This document shows, piece after piece, positions 24,771 through 33,027 of a stretch of DNA of 64,000 bases (within the stretch, counting starts at the first letter, position 1; every line of letters starts with the position of its first letter). The stretch comes from Couchioplanes caeruleus (GTDB lineage Bacteria; Actinomycetota; Actinomycetes; Mycobacteriales; Micromonosporaceae): the NCBI RefSeq assembly GCF_023499255.1, contig NZ_CP092183.1:8118501-8182500 (forward strand). Direction: 5' to 3'. Below the pieces are notes generated by a model that saw only the letters and a list, made by a program, of their open reading frames with translations, did no database searches and was not told the DNA's origin. The position numbers and the translations under genes are program-made.

Positions 24771-25592
24771 TCAGCTGTGGCCGTAGTCCTCGGCGGGCTC
24801 GCTGCCCTCGACCGAACCCGGGGCCCGGCTCACCGCGACCGCCTCGACCTCGCTGTCGTCGTACACCGTGGGCAGTTCCTCGACCGGCTGCTCCGCCGAG
24901 CCGAGCAGTGCCTCCGAGTGCGCGCCGCAGCCGTGGTCGGCGCTGACCGCGCGGGCGTCGTCCGGGGCGTAGAGGTTGCCGCAGACGCCGAACATCCCGC
25001 GCAGCGAGCCGGCGAGCGGAAGGTAGAAGCCGCAGGTGCCGCACCGGGCGTTGCGCGGGGCAGCCGTCGAGATCGGTGCCTCGGGGCCGGAGTCGCCGTC
25101 GTACCAGCGCTGGGCGGTGTCGAGGCGGCCCTCGCGGGACATCACCCGGGGCCGGCCGAGGCCCAGCTCCCAGGAGACCTCCTCGACCGCGGCGTCGTCG
25201 CTGAGCACGTAGCCCGGTGCGAGCCGCTCGTCGTCCGGCGCGGTGGGCATGAGGTCGCCGACGCCCAGGTCGCCCGGCTGGACCCGCTCGTTCCACGGCA
25301 GCCAGCCGGGGGCCATCAGCGCGTCCGGGCCGGGCAGCAGCACGGTCTCGCAGACGGTGACGTGCCGGGAGCGCGGCACCCGGGTCACGGTGACGGCCCA
25401 CCGCCAGCCCTTGTAGCCGGCCAGCTTGCTGTCGAAGAAATGCGTCACGACCCGGTCGCCCTCGGCCACGGCCTCGAGGTGCTCGCCGATGTCCGCCGGA
25501 TCAACCTCGGTGATGGCGCCCCGCGCCACCCCGACCGCATCGGCGCAGACCTGGTCGAGTCGGGCGGCACGGCCCGCGGTCCTGGTGGTCAC
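24771..25592 (-). CDS. DUF3027 protein with zinc-binding cysteines
   Basis: This 273-aa cytoplasmic protein of unknown function starts near GRAARLDQVCADAVGVAR. Its core has HFFDSKLAGYKGWRWAVTV, matching DUF3027. Toward the end, CGTCGFYLPLAGSL and a later CGNLY followed by GCGAHSE give four or more cysteines that could bind zinc. An acidic, poorly conserved tail follows. The GTG at 25592 has GGGGAAG nine bases upstream; another in-frame GTG at 25610 is possible. The minus-strand reading frame continues far upstream but without this family's composition. Confidence 0.82.
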   Translation of the reverse strand: MTTRTAGRAARLDQVCADAVGVARGAITEVDPADIGEHLEAVAEGDRVVTHFFDSKLAGYKGWRWAVTVTRVPRSRHVTVCETVLLPGPDALMAPGWLPWNERVQPGDLGVGDLMPTAPDDERLAPGYVLSDDAAVEEVSWELGLGRPRVMSREGRLDTAQRWYDGDSGPEAPISTAAPRNARCGTCGFYLPLAGSLRGMFGVCGNLYAPDDARAVSADHGCGAHSEALLGSAEQPVEELPTVYDDSEVEAVAVSRAPGSVEGSEPAEDYGHS

Positions 25593-25667
25593 GGACCCAT
25601 TCTTCCCCACGCATGGAGTCCGGTGGCAACGACTCCCCCACATCCGGACGTTGGAGGGCTCGCCCCG

Positions 25668-27509
25668 ATGCGACAGGATGGGGCGATGCCGCTGCTTCCC
25701 ACCCTCGGACGCACCGCCGGCACCGGTATCAAGGCCCTGCGGATGCTGGTGCGCGGTGGCATGCGCGGCAGCGCCTGGGCGACCCGGCGGGTGGGTGACG
25801 CCCGGGCCCGCGGCGCGGCCAACGAGGTGGGCATGATCCGCCTCTTCGACCTGCACGCCCTGTCCTGCGCGGGCGACACGCTGATCGCCATCGGCCTGGC
25901 CGGCACCATCTTCTTCAACGTGCCGCTGGGCGAGGCCCGCAGCAAGGTCGCGCTCTACCTGCTCATCACGATGGTGCCGTTCGCGCTGCTGGCCCCGGTG
26001 GTCGGCCCGTTGCTCGACCACTTCCGGCACGGCCGGCGGTACGCGCTCGCCGTGACGATGCTGGGCCGGGCGTTCCTGGCGTACGTCATCTCGGACAACC
26101 TGCTGGGCTGGGGCCTCTATCCGGCCGCGTTCGGCGTGCTCGCGCTCTCCCGGGCGTACGGTGTGGCCCGCTCCGCCGCCGTGCCCCGGCTGCTCCCCGA
26201 GGGAGTGGGCCTCTCCCAGGTCGGCGCCCGGGCCAGCGTGTACGGCACCTTCGCCGGCGCGGTGGTGGCCCCCATCGGCCTGCTCGCCTTCAAGTTCGGT
26301 CCGCAGTGGCCGCTGCGCGTCTCCTCGGTCATCTTCGTGGTCGGGATGGTCATCTCGCTGCGCCTGCCACCCCGGGCCGACTCCGACCCGCCGGAGGCGG
26401 TGCCCCGGCCGTTCCGCGCGATGCTGCGCCTGCGCCGTGGCCCGGACCGCCCGCTGTCCGGCAGCCTGGTCATCAACACGCTGATCGGCAGTGCCAGCTT
26501 CCGCTGCCTGTACGGCTTCCTCCTGCTCTACCTCGCCTTCGCGGTGAAGGCCGGAGGGCTCGGCACCGACCTCTTCGGACGCGACGTCGGCAGCCAGGGC
26601 GCGGTGGCCGTGGTCGGTGGCGCACTCGCGGTCGGCACGTTCCTGGCCACCGCGGTCGGCACCCGGCTGCGGATCCGCCGGCCCGCCGCGCTGCAGTCCA
26701 GCGGCCTGACCATCACCGCCGGCGTGGCCGTGCTGTCGACGATCTTCTTCACGCTGCCGATGGTGGCGCTGCTGTCGCTGGTCGCCTCGATCTTCAGCGG
26801 CATCTCGAAGCTCGCGGTCGACGCGAGCATCCAGGAGCGGGTCCCCGAACGCCTGCGGGCCAGCGCGTTCGCGCACTCCGAGACGGTGCTGATGATCGCC
26901 TGGGTGGTCGGCGGCGGCGTGGGCATCATCCCGCTGGACGGCCGCGTGGGCATCGCCGTGGCCGCGGCCTTCGCGGTGGTGGCGGCCGTACGGGGCACGA
27001 TCGTTGCGGGCCGGCTGCGCAAGGAGCGCCTGCACGGCCGCCCCGACGTCGCCGCGGAAGAACCGGGGGCTGCGGCAGAGCCGGGAGCTGCGGCAGAGCC
27101 GGGCGCCGGGGAGGAGCCTGTCACCGCCTCGATCCCGACCTCGCCCGCACCCGTCGGGGCGCCACCCCCGCCACGCTCGGCGACGCCCACCCCCCGCTCG
27201 GCAACGACCCCGCCGCCGGCCGCTCCTCACGCCAAGCCGGACATCGCGGCCCCGCCGGCGCGGGAGCGTGGCGGCAGGCGGCGCCTCTTCTCGCGCTCGT
27301 CGGCGAAGAACGACGCGGCGCCCGAACCGCCGCCGGCCCGGGCCGCCGAGCCCTCGGCTGCCGAGCGGCCGCTGCCCACGCCGCCGACGCCCGGGCCGCC
27401 GATGCCCCCGCCGGTGAACGACGACCTCGCCCCGCCCGGCTTCCACATCTACCGCCCGACCTCGTCCACCCCGGACGGCAGCCCGCGCGGCGACGAGGCG
27501 GACTCGTGA
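25668..27509 (+). CDS. MFS transporter with long disordered C-terminal tail
   Basis: This 613-aa protein has a major-facilitator core (about residues 55-450; for example FFNVPLGEARSKVALYLLIT and VVGPLLDHFRHGRRYAL). A tail of about 160 residues follows, rich in proline, alanine and arginine, with near-repeats of GAAAEP. The tail should be cytoplasmic and unstructured. The ATG at 25668 has GGAGGG nine bases upstream; another ATG lies six codons later. It overlaps mqnB by four bases (GTGA), so it is co-translated with menaquinone genes, but its cargo is unknown. Confidence 0.82.
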   Translation: MRQDGAMPLLPTLGRTAGTGIKALRMLVRGGMRGSAWATRRVGDARARGAANEVGMIRLFDLHALSCAGDTLIAIGLAGTIFFNVPLGEARSKVALYLLITMVPFALLAPVVGPLLDHFRHGRRYALAVTMLGRAFLAYVISDNLLGWGLYPAAFGVLALSRAYGVARSAAVPRLLPEGVGLSQVGARASVYGTFAGAVVAPIGLLAFKFGPQWPLRVSSVIFVVGMVISLRLPPRADSDPPEAVPRPFRAMLRLRRGPDRPLSGSLVINTLIGSASFRCLYGFLLLYLAFAVKAGGLGTDLFGRDVGSQGAVAVVGGALAVGTFLATAVGTRLRIRRPAALQSSGLTITAGVAVLSTIFFTLPMVALLSLVASIFSGISKLAVDASIQERVPERLRASAFAHSETVLMIAWVVGGGVGIIPLDGRVGIAVAAAFAVVAAVRGTIVAGRLRKERLHGRPDVAAEEPGAAAEPGAAAEPGAGEEPVTASIPTSPAPVGAPPPPRSATPTPRSATTPPPAAPHAKPDIAAPPARERGGRRRLFSRSSAKNDAAPEPPPARAAEPSAAERPLPTPPTPGPPMPPPVNDDLAPPGFHIYRPTSSTPDGSPRGDEADS

Positions 27510-28144
27510 CGCTGCTCGTCATCACCGCGGTCGAGCCCGAGGCCGAGGCGTGGCGGGCCGGCGCGCCCGGCGACGTCCGCGTCGCGGCGGTCGGTGTCGG
27601 ACCGGCTGCCGCGGCCGCCGGCACCGCCCGTCTGCTCGCCCTCGCCGAGGCTGCGGGGAAGCCGTACAGCGCCGTCCTCAGCGCGGGCATCGCGGGCGGC
27701 TTCGCCGGCCGGGCGCAGGTCGGCGCGACCGTTCTCGGCGCCCGCAGCATCGCCGCCGATCTGGGCGCCGAGAGCCCGGACGGCTTCCTGCCGGTCGAGG
27801 AGCTCGGCTTCGGCAGCAGCATCGTCGACGCGGACGCCACCCTGCTGAAGGCGCTGGCCGCGGCGCTGCCGGAAGCGGTCGTCGGTGACGTGCTCACCCT
27901 CGCCACGGTCACCGGCACAGCCGCGACCGCCGACGCCCTCCGTGAGCGGTTCCCGGACGCCGTCGCCGAGGCCATGGAGGGGCACGGCGTCGCCTGTGCC
28001 GCGCGGGCTGCCGGCGTGCCCTTCCTCGAGGTACGCACGGTCTCCAATCCGGTCGGGCCGCGGGACCGGTCCGCCTGGCGGCTGGGCGACGCGTTCGCCG
28101 CCCTCACCGCCGCCGCGCGGGCTTGTGGACAACCCTGTGGATAG
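27506..28144 (+). CDS. mqnB: Futalosine hydrolase
   Basis: This 212-aa enzyme of the nucleoside phosphorylase/hydrolase superfamily releases hypoxanthine from futalosine in the futalosine route to menaquinone. The family pattern is seen in VTAVEP near the start, SAGIAGGFAGRAQVGATVLG, and the C-terminal AEAMEGHGVACAARAAGVPFLEVRT with its purine and ribose contacts. The GTG start overlaps the MFS stop. mqnD follows 96 bases later, which supports the pathway call. Two DnaA-box-like 9-mers lie in its last codons. Confidence 0.88.
   Translation: MTLLVITAVEPEAEAWRAGAPGDVRVAAVGVGPAAAAAGTARLLALAEAAGKPYSAVLSAGIAGGFAGRAQVGATVLGARSIAADLGAESPDGFLPVEELGFGSSIVDADATLLKALAAALPEAVVGDVLTLATVTGTAATADALRERFPDAVAEAMEGHGVACAARAAGVPFLEVRTVSNPVGPRDRSAWRLGDAFAALTAAARACGQPCG
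28124..28144. promoter_or_regulatory. Two DnaA-box-like 9-mers
   Basis: TGTGGACAA (28124-28132) is the complement of TTGTCCACA, the form preferred in high-GC actinobacteria. TGTGGATAG (28136-28144) is one base from the complement of TTATCCACA. They are in the same orientation, 12 bases apart, inside the end of mqnB and upstream of mqnD. Confidence 0.4.
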
Positions 28145-28227
28145 TCCGGTGGAGCGGCGGGTGTGGGGCACGCGACGTGTGGCAATGCAGACACCCGGCG
28201 ATCCGCGGATCCGGCCCCCGCGGTGGC

Positions 28228-28233
28228 TACGGT
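28228..28233 (+). promoter_or_regulatory. mqnD leaderless -10 candidate
   Basis: TACGGT lies seven bases before the GTG at 28241. GAGGGA between them is too close to the start to be a normal Shine-Dalgarno. Confidence 0.4.
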
Positions 28234-28240
28234 GAGGGAC

Positions 28241-29059
28241 GTGGCGCTTTCTCTGGCGGTTTCGCCCTGCCCCAACGACACGTTCGTCTTCCACGCCCTC
28301 GTGCACGGGCGCATTCCCGGCGCGGCGACGGTCGACCTGACCTTCGCGGACGTGGACGTGACGAACACCGCCGCCGAGCGCGGCGAGTTCGACCTCGTCA
28401 AGGTCAGCTACGCGGCGCTGCCGTGGCTGCTGGACGACTACGAGCTGCTGCCCTGCGGCGGCGCGCTGGGCCGGGGCTGCGGCCCGCTCGTGCTGACCCG
28501 CGAGGGCCACGACGGAGACCTCACCGGCGCGACCGTGGCAGTGCCCGGCGACCGCACGACGGCATACCTGCTGTTCCGCCTCTGGTCGCAGGGCAACGCC
28601 CCGGCGAGGATCGAGGTGGTCCCCTTCCACGAGATCATGCCGGGGGTGGCCGAGGGCCGCTACGACGCCGGCCTGGTCATCCACGAGGCCCGCTTCACCT
28701 ACCCGCGGTACGGGCTGACCGCCCTCGTGGACCTCGGCGAGTGGTGGGAGTCCGACACCGGCCTGCCGATCCCGCTCGGCGCGATCCTGGCGCGCAAGGG
28801 TGTCGTGGACCCGCACGAGGCCGCCGAGTGGATCCGGACCTCGGTGAGCATGGCCTGGGCCGACCCGGACGCGAGCCGCGACTTCGTGCTGGCCAACGCC
28901 CAGGAGATGGAGCCGGAGGTCGTCGACCGGCACATCCGGCTGTACGTCAACGAGTTCACGCTCGATCTCGGCAAGGAAGGGCTCGCAGCGGCCGACGCGC
29001 TGCTGAGCCGGGCGGCCGCGGCGGGACTGACGCCGGCCATACCGAGCCTCATCACATGA
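28241..29059 (+). CDS. mqnD: 1,4-dihydroxy-6-naphthoate synthase
   Basis: This 272-aa enzyme makes 1,4-dihydroxy-6-naphthoate from cyclic dehypoxanthinyl futalosine, the last naphthoate-forming step of the futalosine menaquinone route. The family start LSLAVSPCPNDTFVFHALVHG is present, followed by VSYAALPWLLDDYELLPCGG and the substrate-binding PGDRTTAYLLFRLW. The GTG at 28241 fits the family N-terminus and has TACGGT seven bases upstream; a GTG three codons earlier is the alternative. It ends in a strong bidirectional terminator. Confidence 0.92.
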   Translation: MALSLAVSPCPNDTFVFHALVHGRIPGAATVDLTFADVDVTNTAAERGEFDLVKVSYAALPWLLDDYELLPCGGALGRGCGPLVLTREGHDGDLTGATVAVPGDRTTAYLLFRLWSQGNAPARIEVVPFHEIMPGVAEGRYDAGLVIHEARFTYPRYGLTALVDLGEWWESDTGLPIPLGAILARKGVVDPHEAAEWIRTSVSMAWADPDASRDFVLANAQEMEPEVVDRHIRLYVNEFTLDLGKEGLAAADALLSRAAAAGLTPAIPSLIT

Positions 29060-29060
29060 A

Positions 29061-29090
29061 AAAAGGGCCGCGCATTCGCGCGGCCCTTTT
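29061..29090. terminator. Bidirectional intrinsic terminator
   Basis: A perfect 13-bp stem (29061-29073 with 29078-29090) closes a four-base ATTC loop. It has four A at the left edge and four T at the right, so it can end transcripts from mqnD on the plus strand and from the cold-shock gene on the minus strand. Confidence 0.9.
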
Positions 29091-29099
29091 CAGAAGGCG

Positions 29100-29486
29100 T
29101 CAGACTTCGAGTTCCCGCGCCACCGCATGCACCAGCTGCGCGATCTTCTGCGAGGTCCGCTTGTCGGGATAGCGCCCTCGGCGCAGGTCCGGCTGAACCT
29201 TCGCCTCCAGCACCTTGATCATGTCTTCGACCATGCCGTGCAGCTCGTCGGCGGGCCGCCGGCGCAGCTCCGCCACCGACGGCGGGGCGTCCAGCACCTT
29301 CACGCCGAGCGCCTGCGCGCCCTTCCGGCTGTCCACCACGCCGAACTCGACCCGCTGGCCCGCCCGCAGGTCGGCGACCCCGGACGGCAGGGCGCCCTTG
29401 GGCAGGAACACGTCCCCGCCCTCGTCGCTGGTGACGAAGCCGAAACCCTTCGCCGCGTCGTACCACTTCACTCGACCCGTGGGCAC
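29100..29486 (-). CDS. Cold-shock-domain protein with C-terminal extension
   Basis: This 128-aa protein starts with a cold-shock domain of about 67 residues, with VKWYDAAKGFGFVTSD containing the RNP1-like aromatic strip and DVFLPKGAL in place of the usual RNP2. A helical extension follows (VAELRRRPADELHGMVEDM; KIAQLVHAVARELEV). It is longer than the standard ~67-aa Csp and probably binds single-stranded RNA or DNA. The GTG at 29486 has GAGG six bases upstream; an upstream TTG is a weaker choice. Confidence 0.85.
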   Translation of the reverse strand: MPTGRVKWYDAAKGFGFVTSDEGGDVFLPKGALPSGVADLRAGQRVEFGVVDSRKGAQALGVKVLDAPPSVAELRRRPADELHGMVEDMIKVLEAKVQPDLRRGRYPDKRTSQKIAQLVHAVARELEV

Positions 29487-29547
29487 CGCTGACCTCAACT
29501 CACTCAATGGGCTTGATTGCTCACGGCAAGGTTATCGAGGCGGCGCG

Positions 29548-30159
29548 TCAGGTCCCAACCGTAATCCGGGTGAGCAGAGCCGGGAACACCGTCAGGTCGT
29601 CGAGCACGTGCGTCGCGCCCGCGGCGGCCAGCTCCTCCGCCGTGCACGGGCCCGTCGCCACCCCGATGCCCGGGACACCGGCCGTGGCGGCGGCGACCAT
29701 GTCACCCACGTGGTCGCCGACGTACCAGCGCACGCCGTGCTCGGCGAGCGCCGCGGCCTTGCCCTCGGCGAACAGGTCGCCGGCGAGCTCGTCGTAGGCC
29801 AGGCCCAGGTGCTCGAGGTGCAGGGCGGCCAGGCTGCCCAGCTTCGAGGTCACGACCACGACCCGCAGACCCGCTTCGCGTACGGCGTCCAGCGCCGCGA
29901 CCGCCCCCGGCATGGCCACGGTCGGCGCGATGGCGTGGATCGGGTACAGGGCGCGGTAGGTGGCGACCGCCTCCTCGACGTCCGCCTCGGGGAACCACTC
30001 CCGGATCTCCGTACGCAGCGGCGGCCCCAGCCGGCTGACCGCGAGGTCGGCGTCCACGTGCACCCCGGTCTCCGCGGTCAGTGCCCGGTACGCCGCCCTG
30101 ATCCCCGGCCGGGAGTCGATCAGGGTCATGTCCAGATCGAAGCCGACCGCCCCGCTCAC
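29548..30159 (-). CDS. HAD-family hydrolase, phosphoglycolate-phosphatase-like
   Basis: This 203-aa phosphatase has all four HAD motifs: DLDMTLIDS with the nucleophile aspartate, VVVTSK for motif II, the lysine in FAEGKAAAL for motif III, and YVGDHVGDMVAA for motif IV. A helical cap lies between motifs I and II. It removes phosphate from a small metabolite, not identifiable here. Its start overlaps the stop of a small upstream gene by four bases, so the two are coupled. Confidence 0.87.
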   Translation of the reverse strand: MSGAVGFDLDMTLIDSRPGIRAAYRALTAETGVHVDADLAVSRLGPPLRTEIREWFPEADVEEAVATYRALYPIHAIAPTVAMPGAVAALDAVREAGLRVVVVTSKLGSLAALHLEHLGLAYDELAGDLFAEGKAAALAEHGVRWYVGDHVGDMVAAATAGVPGIGVATGPCTAEELAAAGATHVLDDLTVFPALLTRITVGT

Positions 30160-30365
30160 GGGGTGGTGGTGGGGGTGTACGTCAGCTGGTCCACCGGCAG
30201 CGGGAAGCTCTGGTCGTCACCGAACGGCGACGGGGCGGCCGGGCGGTCGCTCACGATCTCGGAGACGCTGAGGTGGCCCTCCTTGATCGAGGACTCCCGG
30301 CCCGGCTTCTGCGTGGCCACGCCCTGCTCGACGGCCGTACCCGGCATCTTGTTGTCAGCCCCCAC
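30156..30365 (-). CDS. Small hypothetical protein coupled to the HAD gene
   Basis: This 69-aa protein is polar and probably unstructured, without membrane spans. It reads MGADNKMPGTAVEQGVATQ and ends in a threonine/proline-rich tail. The GTG has GGGGAG seven bases upstream, and its stop overlaps the HAD start by four bases; both facts support real translation. I do not recognise it. Confidence 0.65.
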   Translation of the reverse strand: MGADNKMPGTAVEQGVATQKPGRESSIKEGHLSVSEIVSDRPAAPSPFGDDQSFPLPVDQLTYTPTTTP

Positions 30366-30448
30366 AGCTCACTCCCCTTGGTCGACGTCGGCCCGGCCAC
30401 ACTCCGGACCCTGCGCCAATCGTCCCATGGCGGCTAGCTTTGAAGACG

Positions 30449-32884
30449 ATGGCCACCGCATTCGCCGACCAGCTCCGGTCCCTGTCCGACGACGCCCTGG
30501 GCGCGCTCATCCAGTTGCGCCCGGATCTCGTCGTGCCCGTACCGTCCGACATCTCCGCCCTGGCGGTCCGCGCCCAGTCCCGCGGCTCGGTGGCCCGCTG
30601 CCTGGACGTGCTGGACGAGTTCACGCTCGCCGTCCTGGACGCGGCCCGGCTCAGCCGCTCCGAGGAGACGGCGGCGACGTCGCTCGCGCAGATCCTGGCG
30701 CTGACCTCGGGAGCCGCCGAGGACGACGACGTGCGGGTCGCGGTGGGGCGGCTGCGGGCGCGCTTCCTGCTGCACGGTCCCGAGGACGCGATGCACGTGG
30801 TCGGCGCGGTCGACGAGGTGACGTCGCCCTATCCGGCCGGCCTCGGGCGGCCCGCCGACTACCTTGACCCGCAGGCCGCCGCGCTCTGCGCCGATCGGGC
30901 CAAGCTGCGGCGTACGGTGCTCGCCGCGCCCGCGGGCGCCCGGGCGGTCCTCGACCGGCTCGCCGCGGGGCCGCCGGTCGGGGCGCTGAGCTCGGCCAGC
31001 GGCGTGGCGGAGCCGGTGCGCTGGCTCATCGACAACCACATCCTGGTCCCGGTGTCCGAGGCCGGGCGGGCGCCCCGAGCCGACGGTGAGCTGGTGGAGC
31101 TGCCCCGCGAGGTCGGGCTGCTGCTGCGCCGCGAGAGCGGCCCGCTGGGTGGGCTGCGCCCGTTCCCGCCGGTGCCGGAGGGCACGGTGCGGGACCCGAA
31201 GTCGGTCGACTCGGCGGGCGCCGGCCAGGTCATGGAGGCGGTCCGCAGCGCCGAGGCGCTGCTCGAGGCGCTGTCGGCCGAGCCGGCCGGGGTGCTGAAG
31301 GCCGGGGGCCTGGGCGTACGCGACCACAAGCGCCTCGCCCGCGCGGCCGGCCTGGACGAGTCCACGGCGGCTCTGCTGCTCGAGGTCGTCCACGCGGCGG
31401 GCCTCATGGGCGAGGCGGACGTGGCGGGCACCGGCCGCGGGGTGACGACCAGCCGGGCCACCGGCGCCGCCGACGAGATCTTCCTGCCCACCGGCTCGTA
31501 CGACCTGTGGCGCGCGTTGAGCACCGCCCGGCGCTGGGAGGCCCTGGCGAACGCGTGGCTGGCGATGTCCCGCCAGCCCGGCCTGGTCGGTCAGCGCGAC
31601 GACCGCGACCGGCCCATCACCGTGCTCGCCCCGGACGCCGAGCGCGCCGGGGCACCGCAGGCGCGGCGGGAGGTCCTGACCGCCCTGGCCGACCTGCCGG
31701 CGGGCACCGCCCCGAAGCCCGACGACGTGCTCGCCCTCCTGGCCTGGCAGGCGCCCAGAAGGGCCCGCGGACGCGAGGCGGCGCATCGGGACGCGCTGGC
31801 CGGGGCCGCCGCGCTGGGCCTGACCGGGCTGGGCGCGCTGACGTCGTACGGACGGCTGCTGCACGCCGGCGACGACAACGACGACGACGATCCGCTGGGC
31901 GCCGGCCCCGGGGGCGAGCGGGCGCCCGGCACCTCGGACGCCGTACGGGCCCTCGACGGCCTCCTGCCCGCCCCGGTCGACCACGTGCTCGTGCAGGCCG
32001 ACCTGTCGGTGGTGGTGCCCGGACCGCCCGAGCCCGAGCTGGCGGCGGAGCTGGAGGTCGTCGCGGAGCTCGAGTCGGCGGGCGGCGCGAGCGTGCACCG
32101 GGTGACCGCCGCGAGCGTCCGGCGCGCCCTCGACGTCGGGTACGCCGCCACCGACCTGCACACCCTGTTCCGCCGCCGGTCGCGTACGCCGGTGCCGCAG
32201 GCGCTGACCTATCTGATCGACGACGCGGCGCGAAAGCACGGCGGTCTGCGCGCGGGCTCGGCCGGTTCGTACGTACGCAGCGACGACGAGGCGCTGGTCG
32301 CGGAGGTGCTGGCGGACAAGCGCCTGGCCACCCTCGCGCTGCGCCGGCTGGCACCGACCGTGCTGGTCAGCCCGTTGCAGCTGCCCCGGCTGCTCGGCGC
32401 GCTCCGGGACGCCGGGTTCGCGCCGGTCGCGGAGGACGCCGCCGGGGCCGCCGTGCTGACCCGGCCGAAGGTTCGCCGGGCTGCCAGCCGTACCCCCGTC
32501 TCGGTCCGTCTCGCCGAGCCGGCCGGGCCGCCGATCCTGGCCGGGCCGCGACTGGCCGGCGTGGTGGAGCAGATCCGCCGCGGCGACATCGCCACCCGCG
32601 CGGCCCGCCGCGCGCCGGTCAGCGTGCGCGCCGCCAACGGCCAGAGCGTGCCCGGCCTGACCTCGGTGCAGGCGCATTCGCAGGCCATGGCGGTGCTTCA
32701 GCAGGCCGTCCGGGACAAGGCCCGGGTGTGGGTCGGCTACGTGGACACGCACGGCGCGACGCTGTCGAGGCTGGTCCGCCCGGTCTCGCTCAGCGCCGGG
32801 TACCTGCGCGCCGAGGACGAGCGGACCGAGACGTTGCACACGTTCGCGCTGCACCGGGTGACCGCGGCGGTTCTGGAGGACTGA
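30449..32884 (+). CDS. Helicase-associated protein (PF13625-like), partner of XPB
   Basis: This 811-aa cytoplasmic protein lies just upstream of the XPB helicase gene. It begins FADQLRSLSDDALGALIQLRPDLV, with no Walker motifs in the N-terminal half. Around residues 490-620 it has VDHVLVQADLSVVVPGPPEPEL followed by a helical domain ending in LTYLIDDAARKHGG, as in the XPB/Ssl2-associated domain. A WYL-like segment (VWVGYVDTHGATLSRLVRPVSL) sits near the C-terminus. The ATG at 30449 was preferred over the TTG at 30440; TAGCTT lies eight bases upstream and no Shine-Dalgarno is seen. Confidence 0.75.
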   Translation: MATAFADQLRSLSDDALGALIQLRPDLVVPVPSDISALAVRAQSRGSVARCLDVLDEFTLAVLDAARLSRSEETAATSLAQILALTSGAAEDDDVRVAVGRLRARFLLHGPEDAMHVVGAVDEVTSPYPAGLGRPADYLDPQAAALCADRAKLRRTVLAAPAGARAVLDRLAAGPPVGALSSASGVAEPVRWLIDNHILVPVSEAGRAPRADGELVELPREVGLLLRRESGPLGGLRPFPPVPEGTVRDPKSVDSAGAGQVMEAVRSAEALLEALSAEPAGVLKAGGLGVRDHKRLARAAGLDESTAALLLEVVHAAGLMGEADVAGTGRGVTTSRATGAADEIFLPTGSYDLWRALSTARRWEALANAWLAMSRQPGLVGQRDDRDRPITVLAPDAERAGAPQARREVLTALADLPAGTAPKPDDVLALLAWQAPRRARGREAAHRDALAGAAALGLTGLGALTSYGRLLHAGDDNDDDDPLGAGPGGERAPGTSDAVRALDGLLPAPVDHVLVQADLSVVVPGPPEPELAAELEVVAELESAGGASVHRVTAASVRRALDVGYAATDLHTLFRRRSRTPVPQALTYLIDDAARKHGGLRAGSAGSYVRSDDEALVAEVLADKRLATLALRRLAPTVLVSPLQLPRLLGALRDAGFAPVAEDAAGAAVLTRPKVRRAASRTPVSVRLAEPAGPPILAGPRLAGVVEQIRRGDIATRAARRAPVSVRAANGQSVPGLTSVQAHSQAMAVLQQAVRDKARVWVGYVDTHGATLSRLVRPVSLSAGYLRAEDERTETLHTFALHRVTAAVLED

Positions 32885-33027
32885 CCGGCGGGACCGCGCG
32901 CCCCCGTTAGCCGCGCGCGATCCGTCAAGGTTCCGCCGAAGCGTTGCACACGGGATCAAGCCCGGCCGGTACGCGCGCGGCCGTGTCAGACTGGAGGGTC
33001 TCCTCTCGTTCGTGGAAGGGCTTCTTG

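Noticed and set aside
25599..27446. Long minus-strand extension upstream of DUF3027
   Set aside because: It lies antisense to the MFS gene and shows no family likeness; the DUF3027 N-terminus and a Shine-Dalgarno fix the start at 25592.
29487..29507. TTG start for the cold-shock-domain protein
   Set aside because: GTG 29486 has GAGG at a good distance and matches the usual family N-terminus.
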